A DNA stretch of 64,000 nt from Govania unica (GTDB lineage: Bacteria > Pseudomonadota > Alphaproteobacteria > Sphingomonadales > Govanellaceae), in NCBI RefSeq assembly GCF_027920805.1, contig NZ_JANWOI010000003.1, forward strand, positions 434,001-498,000. The letters run 5' to 3'. Positions 1 to 8,644 of the stretch are shown piece by piece. The number at the start of each line of letters is the position of its first letter. Position 1 is the first letter of the stretch. Both the position numbers and the translations under genes were made by a program. The notes beneath the pieces are model-generated. The model was not told where the DNA came from. It saw only the letters and a list, made by a program, of their open reading frames with translations, and ran no database searches.

Positions 1-755
1 ACCTTCTTGCGGAACAGCATCACATGCGGCGCAAAGATCAGATTATAGTCCTGACTATTGTAGAAATACTCAAGAACCTCAAGCCCCATCCGGTGATAGG
101 ACGAAAGCTTCGGCTCGAAATGCGGGTTATAAAGCACCGTCGGGCGGTCGTTATCGAAAAATCGCGGCTTGTGCCCGATACGGTCGGCCACGGTGTCGAA
201 TTTCGGATAGCCGACGACTTTGAACTGTTCCTCGCGCAGAAACCCGGAGTCGACAAACCGTTTGCTCAGTTTGGGGCCGGACAGCAGCACCAGATCGAAT
301 TTGCCCGCTGACCGGCTGAAACCGACGGATCGGTCGCCGCTGCCATGGCCGGTATAAATCAGTTTGGGCGTATTGACGCCGAGCAGTTTCTTAAGAATGA
401 GCGTGGTGAATTCAGGCACGATCAGCGCATCATATTGGGCCAGTGTTTTTCTGTGACGGACCAGATTGCTGATGCGGCTGAACGGGAGAACGCTGTTGGC
501 CATGGTGCCGATCATGGCCTGGATGGAGGATGCCGCGAGCCGCTCGACCTTGAGTCCGGTTTCGCGCACGTCGCCGAGGACCTTTCGCGCCTGTTCATAA
601 AGTTCGGAGGAGGTGACCAGCAGATCGACGTCAAAATTCGGATAGCGTTCTTTCAATTCCTGAGCCACAGGCGCCCCATGGGCGACCTGATGCGGGGCGT
701 CATGATTGAATAGAAAAGCTATCTTGCGTGTTTTCGACATGTCGTTTTTGCTCAT
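1..755 (-). CDS. CDP-glycerol glycerophosphotransferase-like GT-B protein (partial, 3' end outside window)
   Basis: A minus-strand frame stays open from an ATG at 755 to the left edge, at least 251 residues, with no stop, so the C-terminus is missing. Early residues read KIAFLFNHDAPHQVAHGAPV, and further on come YTGHGSGDRSVGF, DLVLLSGPK and VVGYPKFDT. These resemble the N-terminal half of CDP-glycerol glycerophosphotransferase / GT-B type transferases, which move a glycerol-phosphate or sugar group onto a cell-surface glycan. No signal peptide or membrane segment is visible, so it should be cytosolic or peripheral. A second ATG at 740 is an alternative start, and neither has a strong ribosome-binding site. 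The HAD-IB phosphatase gene ends 26 bases upstream, so the two are probably co-transcribed. The exact donor and acceptor cannot be told from the sequence. Confidence 0.72.
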   Translation of the reverse strand, partial: MSKNDMSKTRKIAFLFNHDAPHQVAHGAPVAQELKERYPNFDVDLLVTSSELYEQARKVLGDVRETGLKVERLAASSIQAMIGTMANSVLPFSRISNLVRHRKTLAQYDALIVPEFTTLILKKLLGVNTPKLIYTGHGSGDRSVGFSRSAGKFDLVLLSGPKLSKRFVDSGFLREEQFKVVGYPKFDTVADRIGHKPRFFDNDRPTVLYNPHFEPKLSSYHRMGLEVLEYFYNSQDYNLIFAPHVMLFRKK

Positions 756-781
756 GCTACTATCGCCATTCGCATTGAGGG

Positions 782-1519
782 TCACCAGTGAACAACAGGA
801 AGTCCATGCGATTTGGCTTCCTTGGCAAAAGAGTTCTTGGGGCTCACGACGACGCCGCGATCGGCCCATAAAAGGCAGGGCAGGTCCGAACGGTCATCGG
901 AATAAAAACTGATTTCGGGACGTGGCGTCAGGCCAAGCACGCCTTCGGCTTCGAGATAGCTTTGGACCATGGTGAGTTTGTTCTCGCCATAGCAGTTGCC
1001 GCCGATGATTTTGGCCAGAAGAAACCCGTCCCGGGTGGTGGATTGCGTTGCCACCAGACCGTCGAATTCAAGCGCTTCAGCGAACAGGGCGGCGTAGAAA
1101 TCAAAGCTTGCGGTGGCCAGCACCAGGCGAGCCCCTTTGGCGCGTTCGGCGCGGATGACGGTCTGGGCGTCCCGGCGCAGATATTTGCGCAGATAGCCGG
1201 CGACGAAATTGCGCAACACCGGCTCAAGCCGCCACAAGGCGACGCGCCCGAGAAAAAGCCCGAGCATTCTTTCCTTGAGTCGGTCGCGGCTCATAAGTCC
1301 GGCCTTATAGGCCAGCATAAGAACAGGTGCGATGGGAATAGCGAGGAGACGCCAGGGGCACAGGCGTAGGCTGGCAAAGATCAGGAAGGGTGTATAGGAA
1401 CCGCGGCTCGTGATGGTACGGTCAAGGTCGAAGATTGCCACCGGCTGTGCGGCTGTGGCATCGAACCCTGAAAAAGACAGACCTGTTTCGCGAATGCGCT
1501 GATCCATATTTGCTTGCAT
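782..1519 (-). CDS. HAD-superfamily subfamily IB hydrolase (SerB-like phosphatase)
   Basis: A 245-residue protein with the HAD motif I AIFDLDRTITS (nucleophile D31, acid D33), a motif II-like LVLATASFDFY segment, and a motif IV region FYSDDRSDLPCLLWADRG near the C-terminus. This matches the HAD-IB family of phosphoserine-phosphatase-like enzymes. A hydrophobic stretch (ASLRLCPWRLLAIPIAPVLM) after motif I is typical of family members acting on lipid or glycan intermediates. I chose the ATG at 1519 because AAAGGAT lies just upstream; a GTG at 1579 would add 20 residues without a visible site. The gene precedes a glycerophosphotransferase-like gene on the same strand, suggesting (inference) that the pair handles a phosphorylated surface-glycan or lipid precursor. 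Confidence 0.8.
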   Translation of the reverse strand: MQANMDQRIRETGLSFSGFDATAAQPVAIFDLDRTITSRGSYTPFLIFASLRLCPWRLLAIPIAPVLMLAYKAGLMSRDRLKERMLGLFLGRVALWRLEPVLRNFVAGYLRKYLRRDAQTVIRAERAKGARLVLATASFDFYAALFAEALEFDGLVATQSTTRDGFLLAKIIGGNCYGENKLTMVQSYLEAEGVLGLTPRPEISFYSDDRSDLPCLLWADRGVVVSPKNSFAKEAKSHGLPVVHW

Positions 1520-1766
1520 CGATCCTTTACAACCAGACCGCGAAGGAGATTGCTCTTCATCAACGTCATGGTTTTTCACTATAATTTCGTTTTAATACTT
1601 TTGGGGCGCCGCCACAACACTCCCCAAAGTATGTGGAAATCAGACAATCACAATTATGTGAACATCATGGCGATTCTAGGGCAAGCTCTGAAAGTTCCTA
1701 TGGCGCGCCACGGGCAAAAATGCGCTATCATGTATTAGAAAACATTATGAATTCGGGAGAGGGCTT

Positions 1767-2639
1767 ATGGAGATACGGACCATTCTCGTACCCGTTGCGG
1801 ATGAGGCCCTTGGCCGTCAGGCGTTGCAGGCTGCCGTGCAGCTGGCGCGGGTTTTTGCCGCTCATGTGACGGCGCTCCATGTGAAATATGACCCGGCCAT
1901 CCCGATGCCCTATGTGGCCGGTCCCATTCCGGCCGATATGCTGATGGAGCTGTCCACCAACGCGGTCAAGCTCGCCGATGAGCAGGCCCTGCGGTACCGG
2001 ACCATGACCGCGACCCTGTTCGCCGAAGCGGGCATCCGCACCGACGCGATGCCCGGAGATGGCCTGGGTGCGAGCGGCGAATGGCTTGAAGATCAGGGCA
2101 ATATCGACTTTGTTTACGGTGCTGCGGGCCGGGTTTACGACCTCGCGGTGGTGGCGCAACCGACCAAGGGCGCAAGCGAGATCCTGATCGATGTGCTTGA
2201 AGGTCTGCTGTTTTATTCTGGCCATCCGGTTTTGATGGTGCCCGAGACGCCGGTGGCGCGGATCGGCGCCACCACGGTGATCGCCTGGAACGGCAGCCGG
2301 GAAGGGGCCCGGGCGGCCACGGCGGCCCTGCCGTTCCTTAAAAGGGCCGACCGCATCGTCATCCTCACCGTCGGCGATGACAGCAACAGTGGTGAAGGCC
2401 CAAGTCCGAAGGCGCTCGCGACCAGTCTCAAATGGCATGGAGTGGAGGCCGAGATTGTTCATGTAAAAGATGATACTCTGTCAGACGGTCAGGCTATTTT
2501 AAAGTCGGCGGCCGGGCTCGGGGCCGATCTTCTGGTCACCGGAGCTTATTCCCACAGCCGGTTGCGCGAGCTTATTCTGGGTGGCGTAACCCATGATCTT
2601 GTTGCTCATGCGAGTCTGCCGGTTCTGTTTGGTCATTAA
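1767..2639 (+). CDS. Universal stress protein, tandem UspA domains
   Basis: A 290-residue protein made of two Usp domains. The first starts RTILVPVADEALGRQALQAA; the second starts near residue 167 with TTVIAWNGSREGARA and ends with TGAYSHSRLRELILGG followed by VTHDLVAHASLPVLF. This fits the glycine-rich nucleotide-binding loop of ATP-binding Usp proteins. Such tandem proteins are cytosolic stress-survival factors with no single known reaction. The start is supported by GGGAGAGGG just upstream of the ATG. The gene stands alone, divergent from the HAD-IB gene, with a 247-base upstream gap in which I could not assign a promoter. Confidence 0.88.
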   Translation: MEIRTILVPVADEALGRQALQAAVQLARVFAAHVTALHVKYDPAIPMPYVAGPIPADMLMELSTNAVKLADEQALRYRTMTATLFAEAGIRTDAMPGDGLGASGEWLEDQGNIDFVYGAAGRVYDLAVVAQPTKGASEILIDVLEGLLFYSGHPVLMVPETPVARIGATTVIAWNGSREGARAATAALPFLKRADRIVILTVGDDSNSGEGPSPKALATSLKWHGVEAEIVHVKDDTLSDGQAILKSAAGLGADLLVTGAYSHSRLRELILGGVTHDLVAHASLPVLFGH

Positions 2640-2758
2640 AAAATAATCCGTGGCGAGCGAAGGGAGTTGCCCGCGCCACCCGTAATACTTTCTGAGTGCG
2701 GCATGAGTGTCGTATGCCGAAGGGGCGGGAGATGCCTTTTTAGATAGGAGAACGGATT

Positions 2759-3259
2759 ATGAAACTCGTTCGTATCATGCTTTTGGCCTGTTCAGCTGCG
2801 GTTGCCCTTCCTGCAATGGCTATGGCAGCGGATCAAGCCCAATCCGATAATCAGCCGCCAATGTATTCCCGCAACGGCGAGCATTGGAGGCCTGAGGGTG
2901 CGCGCCATGAAATGAAGCGCATGACCAAGGAAGAATTCCAGGCCAAGGCGGCGGAAGCCTATAAAGATGCCGACACCAATAAAGACGGCAAAGTGACGCT
3001 CGATGAATTCCGCGCACATGTCAAACGTGAGCAGGAACGCCGGGAGGCCGAGCGTGAAGCTGCGATCTTCAAGAGCATGGACACCAACAACGACGGTTAT
3101 GTTACCGCCGAGGAGTTCAAGGCTGGCGCAGACCGCATGTATGAGAGAATGGAACAGCATCGCGGCAAGTGGGAAGCCCGTCGTGGCGAGCACAAGGGCA
3201 AGAAGGCCCATACCGCTCCGGCCCAGACCGCTCCGGCCCAAACTCCTCCTGCCAAGTAA
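2759..3259 (+). CDS. Secreted EF-hand calcium-binding protein
   Basis: A 166-residue protein with a signal peptide (MKLVRIMLLACSAAVALPAM, cleavage probably after AMAMAA). Two canonical EF-hand loops follow: DTNKDGKVTLDEF (about residues 73–85) and DTNNDGYVTAEEF (about 108–120), each with the D-x-D/N-x-D-G pattern and terminal acidic residue. The rest is highly charged and the last 20 residues are Pro/Ala/Gln rich with a repeated TAPAQ unit. It should bind calcium in the periplasm; the partner is unknown. AGGAG lies 8 bases before the ATG. A hairpin terminator follows the stop codon. Confidence 0.85.
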   Translation: MKLVRIMLLACSAAVALPAMAMAADQAQSDNQPPMYSRNGEHWRPEGARHEMKRMTKEEFQAKAAEAYKDADTNKDGKVTLDEFRAHVKREQERREAEREAAIFKSMDTNNDGYVTAEEFKAGADRMYERMEQHRGKWEARRGEHKGKKAHTAPAQTAPAQTPPAK

Positions 3260-3274
3260 TCCCTGAAAACATCC

Positions 3275-3319
3275 ACAAGGCTGCCTTGCCCCGGTCGGGG
3301 CATTGCAGCCTTGTGTTTT
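3275..3319 (+). terminator. Hairpin terminator after the EF-hand gene
   Basis: ACAAGGCTGC (3275–3284) pairs with GCAGCCTTGT (3305–3314), and an inner GCCCCG/CGGGGC stem lies between them; a short GTTTTC tract follows. It sits 16 bases after the EF-hand stop codon and before dapA. Confidence 0.7.
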
Positions 3320-3417
3320 CACATGATCCCTCTCTTGCCCCGGCGGGCGTCTCCCAGTAATGTGCGGGGTCAATTTAGACTGCGTACCAACGCGTGACAG
3401 TCCGTAAGGAGCGACCG

Positions 3418-4293
3418 ATGTTCAAGGGCTCGATTACCGCCCTCATTACCCCCTTCCGGGATGGTGCCTTTGATGAGGCCGCCTTCCGGAAATTAGTTGA
3501 ATGGCAGATCGCGGAAGGCACCCACGGGCTCGTCCCCTGCGGCACCACCGGCGAGTCGCCGACGCTCAGCCATGAAGAGCATCGTCGCGTTACCGAAGTC
3601 TGCATCGAAGTGGCGGCGAAACGGGTGCCTGTGATCGCGGGCTGCGGGTCAAACTCGACCAGCGAAGCCATCAGTCTCTCGATCCATGCCGAAAAGGCCG
3701 GGGCTGACGGTCTGCTGATCGTCACGCCCTATTACAACAAGCCGACCCAGGAAGGCCTTTATCAGCATTTCAAGGCCATTCACGACGCCACCAGCCTGCC
3801 GATCCTGATCTATAATATTCCGGGCCGCAGCGTCGTCGATATGTCGGTGGAGACCATGACCCGGCTGGCCGAGCTGCCGCGCATCGTTGGCAGCAAGGAC
3901 GCCACCGCCGATCTCGGCCGTGCCACCCGCGAACGCAACGCCTGCGGCACGGATTTCCTGCTGTTGTCGGGCGAAGACATCACCGCGCTTGGTTTTATGG
4001 CCCATGGCGGTCATGGTTGCATCTCGGTGACCTCGAACATCGCGCCGCGTCTTTGTGCCGAGTTTCAGAACGCCTGTCTGGCCGGTGATTTCAAAACCGC
4101 GCTTGCGCTTCAGGACAAACTCGCCGGGGTTCATGACGCCATGTTCGTCGAAACCAGCCCCGGCCCGGTGAAATATGCGGCAAAGCTGCTCGGCTTCGCG
4201 TCGGATGAAATGCGCCTGCCCATGGCGCCGGTGTCCGACAAGACCCGGGCCACGGTGGATGCCGCCCTTAAAAAGGCCGGTCTCACGTCATGA
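3418..4293 (+). CDS. dapA: 4-hydroxy-tetrahydrodipicolinate synthase
   Basis: A 291-residue class I aldolase that condenses pyruvate with aspartate semialdehyde in the diaminopimelate/lysine pathway, in the cytosol. Visible family marks are the start [13 protein letters not shown], the GTTGESPTL loop, the tyrosine in [11 protein letters not shown], and the Schiff-base lysine in [13 protein letters not shown]. Length is normal. The ATG at 3418 is preceded by AAGGAGCGACC; a GTG 24 bases upstream has no comparable site. The stop codon overlaps the smpB start (ATGA), so the two genes are translationally coupled, an arrangement common in Alphaproteobacteria. Confidence 0.97.
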   Translation: MFKGSITALITPFRDGAFDEAAFRKLVEWQIAEGTHGLVPCGTTGESPTLSHEEHRRVTEVCIEVAAKRVPVIAGCGSNSTSEAISLSIHAEKAGADGLLIVTPYYNKPTQEGLYQHFKAIHDATSLPILIYNIPGRSVVDMSVETMTRLAELPRIVGSKDATADLGRATRERNACGTDFLLLSGEDITALGFMAHGGHGCISVTSNIAPRLCAEFQNACLAGDFKTALALQDKLAGVHDAMFVETSPGPVKYAAKLLGFASDEMRLPMAPVSDKTRATVDAALKKAGLTS

Positions 4294-4766
4294 ATGCACC
4301 AAAGGCGGGCCGTGAAATCCGCGTCATCGCGGAAAACCGCAAGGCCCGCCACAATTACTTTATTGAGGACGAGACCGAGGCCGGCATCATGCTCGTCGGC
4401 ACCGAAGTCAAATCCCTGCGCGCGGGCCACGCCAATATCGGCGATGCCTTTGCCGAGGTGCGCGGCGAGGAAATCTTCCTCATCAATGCCCATATTCAGG
4501 AATATGAATTCGGCAACCGCAACAACCACGACGCCCGCCGCCCGCGCAAACTGCTGCTCAACCGCCGCGAAATCAACCGCATCATGGCCGCCATCCAGCG
4601 CAAGGGCTACACGGTCGTCCCGCTCAATATCTATTTCAACGAACGCGGCCGCGTAAAAGTCAAAATCGGCCTGGCCAAGGGCAAACAGCTCCACGACAAA
4701 CGCGCCAGCGAAAAAGAACGCGACTGGAGCCGGGAAAAAGGCCGCCTCCTCAAAGACCACGGCTGA
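4290..4766 (+). CDS. smpB: SsrA-binding protein SmpB
   Basis: A 158-residue tmRNA partner protein needed for trans-translation on stalled ribosomes. Family marks are [14 protein letters not shown], the [18 protein letters not shown] block, [21 protein letters not shown] and the basic C-terminal tail [16 protein letters not shown]. The length is normal. The ATG overlaps the dapA stop by four bases. No tmRNA gene is visible nearby. Right after the gene a repeat block begins. Confidence 0.97.
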   Translation: MNAPKAGREIRVIAENRKARHNYFIEDETEAGIMLVGTEVKSLRAGHANIGDAFAEVRGEEIFLINAHIQEYEFGNRNNHDARRPRKLLLNRREINRIMAAIQRKGYTVVPLNIYFNERGRVKVKIGLAKGKQLHDKRASEKERDWSREKGRLLKDHG

Positions 4767-4781
4767 TCGCTCCCCCGCCTC

Positions 4782-5003
4782 TGTCATTGCCGGGCCTGAC
4801 CCGGCAATCCATTCTTCGGGCGGCAAGATGGATACGCGGGTCAAGCCCGCGTATGACACAATAAAATCCCCCGTCATCCTGAGCGAAGCGACAGGACCCA
4901 GTCTTTCCCACCCTTGTCATTGCCGGGCTTGACCCGGCAATCCATTCTTCGGGCAGCAAGATGGATACGCGGGTCAAGCCCACGCATGCCCCCATAAAAT
5001 CCC
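4782..5003. repeat. Palindromic repeat block, near-tandem double copy
   Basis: This fills the gene-free stretch 4767–5097. One composite element runs 4782–4858 (TGTCAT to ATGACA) and a second starts at 4915, an offset of 133 bases, with its right end degraded. Each has a TTGCCGGG/CCCGGCAA hairpin, an ATCCAT…ATGGAT joint and an ATACGCGGG/CCCGCGTAT hairpin. Between them (4873–4903) lies the related GTCATCCTGAGCG…ACAGGACCCAG unit. No coding signal is present; short open frames here come only from the repeats. Confidence 0.9.
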
Positions 5004-5097
5004 CCGCCCTCCGTCTGATCGCAAAATCTCTGGCCTCCCGGCCGTTGGCGGATTATGACGAAGACAAGCCTGTAAGTTTGCTCAAGGATCACGGCAG

Positions 5098-5811
5098 ATG
5101 GCGGACGAAGATAAAATCACCGGAACCGGTCAGATCAAAGACAAACTGATCCGCACCAAGGAAGCCTGGGCGCGGGAAGGGCGCCTGCTTACCGGCAGCG
5201 TCGGCGATCCCACCCGCGATCGCCTGCCGCCCGGCCAGCGCGAGGTCAAGGACTGGCCGGTGCTCGATATGGGCTATCAGCCGACCATCCCGAACCATCT
5301 CTGGCGGCTCACCATCGATGGCCTCGTCACCACCCCGCTGACATGGACCCACGCCGATTTCATGGCCCAGCCACAGGTCGATCTTGTCACCGACATTCAC
5401 TGCGTCACCCAATGGTCGCGCTATGACAATCACTGGAACGGCATAACCTCGGCCCATGTGCTCGCCCTGGTGCAGCCAAAGCCCGCGGCGAAGCATGTCA
5501 TTTTCCACAGTTATGACGGCTACACCACCAATGTGGCCCTCGACGTCTTCGCCGCCCCCGACGTGCTCCTGGCCCATTCCTGGGAAGGCGCGCCGCTCAC
5601 CAAGGAACATGGCGGCCCGGTCCGCATTATGATCCCGCGCTTCTATTTCTGGAAAAGCGCCAAGTGGATCAAGCGCATAGAATTCTCAGCCGAAGACAAA
5701 CCCGGCTTCTGGGAAGTACGCGGCTACCACAATACCGCCGACCCCTGGAAAGAAGACCGCTACAGCGGCCCCGAAGCCCCCGAACCCATCTTCCCCAACC
5801 CGGACATCTGA
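5098..5811 (+). CDS. Sulfite oxidase-like molybdopterin-dependent oxidoreductase
   Basis: A 237-residue protein of the sulfite oxidase / MsrP molybdopterin fold. The putative molybdenum-ligating cysteine lies in DIHCVTQWSRYDNHWNG; other marks are LTIDGLVTTPLTWT near the N-terminus and HGGPVRIMIPRFYFWKSAKW toward the C-terminus. Unlike periplasmic MsrP it has no signal peptide and no membrane partner gene beside it, so it is probably cytosolic; the substrate is unknown. AAGGA lies nine bases before the ATG. A repeat block precedes and another follows it. Confidence 0.85.
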   Translation: MADEDKITGTGQIKDKLIRTKEAWAREGRLLTGSVGDPTRDRLPPGQREVKDWPVLDMGYQPTIPNHLWRLTIDGLVTTPLTWTHADFMAQPQVDLVTDIHCVTQWSRYDNHWNGITSAHVLALVQPKPAAKHVIFHSYDGYTTNVALDVFAAPDVLLAHSWEGAPLTKEHGGPVRIMIPRFYFWKSAKWIKRIEFSAEDKPGFWEVRGYHNTADPWKEDRYSGPEAPEPIFPNPDI

Positions 5812-5874
5812 ACGGGGCGCGCGACCGTCGCGGTGGCACGCCGCAGGTAATGACTTACAGAGCTGTCCCAACCC

Positions 5875-5994
5875 TGTCATTGCCGGGCCTGACCCGGCAA
5901 TCCATTCTTCGGGCGGCGAGCTGGATACGCGGGTCATGCCCACGTATGACACCATAAAATCCCCCGTCATCCTGAGCGCAGCGACAGGATCCAG
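5875..5994. repeat. Palindromic repeat, composite copy
   Basis: The composite element TGTCATTGCCGGG… to …ATGACA spans 5875–5951, with the TTGCCGGG stem and a mutated ACGCGGG stem. A GTCATCCTGAGCG…ACAGGATCCAG unit follows at 5966–5994. The order is the same as in the block after smpB. It lies between the convergent oxidoreductase and choice-of-anchor genes. Confidence 0.88.
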
Positions 5995-6032
5995 TCTTTC
6001 CTTAACGGCCGTTCCTGCTGATGCGAACCAAA

Positions 6033-7016
6033 TCAAGTCCGGCGGCGGCGGATGGTGCAGAGGGCGAGCAAGGCAAGGCCGACGAGGGCGGCGGATTGTG
6101 GGGCAGGGATTTCTGCTTTCGGCCCGCTCGGCAGGGGGCCGCTGTAGGAGGCGAGATGGACTGCGCCCAGCGGGGTGAAGTCCTTGGCGATCACGCTGCC
6201 ATTCAGGGCAAATATATTGCTGATGGTGGCATTAGGCGCCAGCACGGTGCCATAAAACTCGCGGTTGAAGTTCAGCGACGTGGCGTCGTAAAAATTCCAG
6301 ATGGCCATGGGGGCGATGGTCGCGCCAATGCCATCGAGGAAATTTTCGATGACCGTCATGGACGAACCGCCGACATTGATGATGAAGCTGTTGGCGCCGC
6401 CGAGAACAAAGGTGATTTCGTTGGTCGACTTAAAGAAGGCGTCACCGTTGGGGATCGAGAAAACGGCCTGGCCGTCCGCGCCCGGCGTGGCGGTGAAGGT
6501 TGCCCGCTTGCCGGAGATCGTAACAGTGCTTGTGGTGGCAAGGCCCTTCAAGTCGGTCGAGAGCTGATCCATGACCGGCTTGAAATTTGGAACATCCACG
6601 GCGGGGACGATTTGCTGGTTGCCGGTCACATTGCTGATGACAGTACCTTTAATATAGGCTGTGCCGCCGTTCATGTGCATGTTCTGAGCGTTGCCGGCGA
6701 TATAGGCGTCACCATTGCCATCGATGGTTTTGAGGGCGCCCGTGACCTTGCCGCCAACGGTCAGGGCGCCGTAGTTTGAGGCATTCACTTCGCTCGGCCG
6801 GGTGTAATAGGTCGATAACTTGCCCCCCAGATTGCCGGTGACCAGCGTCCGTCCCTGAATTTCGGAAAAGGCGTTCAGGTTGCCAAAGGTCACCACATTG
6901 AATTGCGACAAAACCTCAGCCGCGGTGAGGGGGCCTGCAAGGGAGGGCGTCGCGCCCAAAGTTAAGCCGGCAACAGTCAAAAATGCACAAATAAACAGGT
7001 TCAAAAAACGTGGCAT
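6033..7016 (-). CDS. Choice-of-anchor A family secreted protein with PEP-CTERM-like tail
   Basis: A 327-residue exported protein. The N-terminus MPRFLNLFICAFLTVAGLTL is a signal peptide with cleavage likely near PSLAG. The body has the choice-of-anchor A pattern (VVTFGNLNAFSEIQGRTLVT, GNAQNMHMNGGTAYIKG, NFYDATSLNFNREFYGTVLA). The C-terminus is a sorting-signal-like tripartite end: IPAPQS, a hydrophobic run AALVGLALLALCTI, then RRRRT. This resembles a PEP-CTERM exosortase signal, although the motif reads PAP. It probably reaches the cell surface or matrix. The ATG at 7016 is preceded by GAGGG. A longer frame begins at 7124 but lacks a signal peptide at its start. No exosortase gene is in the window. 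Confidence 0.85.
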   Translation of the reverse strand: MPRFLNLFICAFLTVAGLTLGATPSLAGPLTAAEVLSQFNVVTFGNLNAFSEIQGRTLVTGNLGGKLSTYYTRPSEVNASNYGALTVGGKVTGALKTIDGNGDAYIAGNAQNMHMNGGTAYIKGTVISNVTGNQQIVPAVDVPNFKPVMDQLSTDLKGLATTSTVTISGKRATFTATPGADGQAVFSIPNGDAFFKSTNEITFVLGGANSFIINVGGSSMTVIENFLDGIGATIAPMAIWNFYDATSLNFNREFYGTVLAPNATISNIFALNGSVIAKDFTPLGAVHLASYSGPLPSGPKAEIPAPQSAALVGLALLALCTIRRRRT

Positions 7017-7184
7017 ATTATTACCCTCAAATTCTTTGATAATGGACAATGAACGAATATAAATTATATATTTATTGCTATTAAAACGAGATATGTCGGT
7101 CTCACCGAACCCGCGAGAATGCAAAGCCTTTTGTGGCTGAATTGCTTAACTTCTTCAGGCGAATTCGTCACTATAATAGGAACA

Positions 7185-7213
7185 TTTATAGAACAATTTT
7201 GTGCAAATGTCAA
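7185..7213 (-). promoter_or_regulatory. Sigma-70-type promoter of the choice-of-anchor gene
   Basis: On the minus strand TTGACA (7213–7208) is followed after exactly 17 bases by TATAAA (7190–7185), a near-consensus housekeeping promoter. Transcription would start near 7178, leaving an AT-rich 5' leader of about 160 bases before the ATG at 7016. Confidence 0.65.
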
Positions 7214-7239
7214 TAGATTTGAAAGGCGATGGAACCTCG

Positions 7240-7914
7240 TTAAATTACGAGTCCCTGAATTTTCTCAAACACCGCTTCAAACATTTCCGTCGTCAACCGC
7301 CCGGTATTGGTGTTGTAGCGGGAGCAATGATAGCTGTCGACGATGGCCAGCCCACTGTCCCGGCCCCCGCTGTCCAGATGATGCACAGCGCCATGGCCAA
7401 AGGGGAATTCCGACAGCTTGCGACCCAGCGTCCGCAGCACTGCCTCATGGGAGATTCGGCCGAGGCATAGCACCACGCGCAAACTCGGGAACAGCGCCAT
7501 TTCGGCCACCAGAAACGGACGGCAAGCGGCGGCTTCGGCGGGGGTCGGCTTATTTTCCGGCGGCACGCAGCGCACGGCATTGGTGATCGCGGTCCTGACC
7601 AGCGTAAGCCCGTCATCGGCCCGGGCCCCATAGCTGCCCTGGGCAAAGCCATATTTGATCAGCGTCGCATAAAGCAGATCCCCGGCATAATCGCCGGTGA
7701 ACGGCCGTCCGCTGCTGTTCGCGCCCCGGAGGCCAGGGGCGAGCCCGACCACCAGCAGCCGCGGATCCTCACTGAGAAAGGACGGCACCGGCGCATTATG
7801 CCAGTCCGGCCAGCTGGCGCGGTTGGCAGCGCGAAACGCCACCAGCCGGGGGCATAGGCTGCACTCCCGGCCGGGCGGCGTGAACAACTGGGCAGCGACA
7901 GCGACAGCCTTCAT
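7240..7914 (-). CDS. Uracil-DNA glycosylase, family 5 (UdgB-like)
   Basis: A 224-residue DNA-repair enzyme that removes uracil and related damaged bases. An iron–sulfur-type cysteine pair CSLCPRL lies near the N-terminus. Motif A is GLAPGLRGANSSGRPFTGDY and motif B is SYHCSRYNTNTGRLT, both characteristic of family 5 rather than family 4. Family 5 motif A is usually GLAPA, so G replaces A here. The start overlaps the stop of the upstream NYN gene by four bases (ATGA), so the two genes are co-translated. Confidence 0.88.
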   Translation of the reverse strand: MKAVAVAAQLFTPPGRECSLCPRLVAFRAANRASWPDWHNAPVPSFLSEDPRLLVVGLAPGLRGANSSGRPFTGDYAGDLLYATLIKYGFAQGSYGARADDGLTLVRTAITNAVRCVPPENKPTPAEAAACRPFLVAEMALFPSLRVVLCLGRISHEAVLRTLGRKLSEFPFGHGAVHHLDSGGRDSGLAIVDSYHCSRYNTNTGRLTTEMFEAVFEKIQGLVI

Positions 7915-8510
7915 ACGGTTTCAATCTCGGCGGTGGCTTGCGGATCGCTCTGGTTGCCGAGGCGGCTGATATGCTCGCGGATGTCATCCAGTTCCAGGAA
8001 GCGGTCGGCCTGACGGCGCAATTCATCGGCCACCAGCGGCGGCACCCCGCGCATGGTGCTGCAGACGGTGACGCGCACGCCCTTCCATTGCAGCGCCTCG
8101 ACCAGACGGCGGAAATCGCCATCGCCCGAGAACAGGACCAGATGGTTGATATGGCTTGAAAAATCCATGGCATCGACGGCGATTTCGATGTCCATGTTGC
8201 CCTTGATGCGGCGTTGCCCTTCACTATCGGTGAAGGTCTTGGCGGGTTTGGTGATCACCGCATAGCCGTTATAATCCAGCCAATCGACCAGCGGGCGCAG
8301 CGGGGAATAATCGCCGTCCTCGATCAGTGCCGTGTAGTAAAAGGCCCGGATCAGGTGGGTCTGGGCGGCGAAATAAGCGCGCAAGCGGCGGAAATCGATA
8401 TCAAGCTTCAATGACCGCGCCGCTGCATGCAGATTGGCGCCATCAATGAAAAGGGCTGTTTTGTCAGTTGGATAGAAGATAAAGTTATTGTTATGGCCAG
8501 GGTTTGGCAT
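7911..8510 (-). CDS. NYN domain protein (LabA/DUF88 family)
   Basis: A 199-residue protein with a PIN-like NYN fold: ALFIDGANLHAAARSL near the N-terminus, GNMDIEIAVDAMDF in the middle and HLVLFSGDGDFRRLVEAL, which supply the conserved aspartates of the metal-dependent nuclease site. The family is predicted to cleave RNA; a specific substrate is not known. The ATG at 8510 is favoured over a TTG six bases upstream. The gene runs into the uracil-DNA glycosylase gene and is divergent from folK. Confidence 0.9.
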   Translation of the reverse strand: MPNPGHNNNFIFYPTDKTALFIDGANLHAAARSLKLDIDFRRLRAYFAAQTHLIRAFYYTALIEDGDYSPLRPLVDWLDYNGYAVITKPAKTFTDSEGQRRIKGNMDIEIAVDAMDFSSHINHLVLFSGDGDFRRLVEALQWKGVRVTVCSTMRGVPPLVADELRRQADRFLELDDIREHISRLGNQSDPQATAEIETV

Positions 8511-8644
8511 CGGCAATTGCTTTCTTGAAATATGGGAGCAGGAAAATCGGCAATAGTCTTGCGATCACGAATACGGATCGAGTATAGGCTCGCTTTGTCC
8601 GTTCGTCTAATCATCCGGATCACATATCCGTGACAGGATCATCC

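Noticed and set aside
4750-5092. Minus-strand frames encoding peptides such as GLDPRIHLAARRMDCRV
   Set aside because: They are translations of the palindromic repeats and recur wherever the repeat occurs, with no independent support.
4767-5097. A tmRNA gene next to smpB
   Set aside because: The region is filled by palindromic repeats and I see no tRNA-like ends or tag-coding frame.
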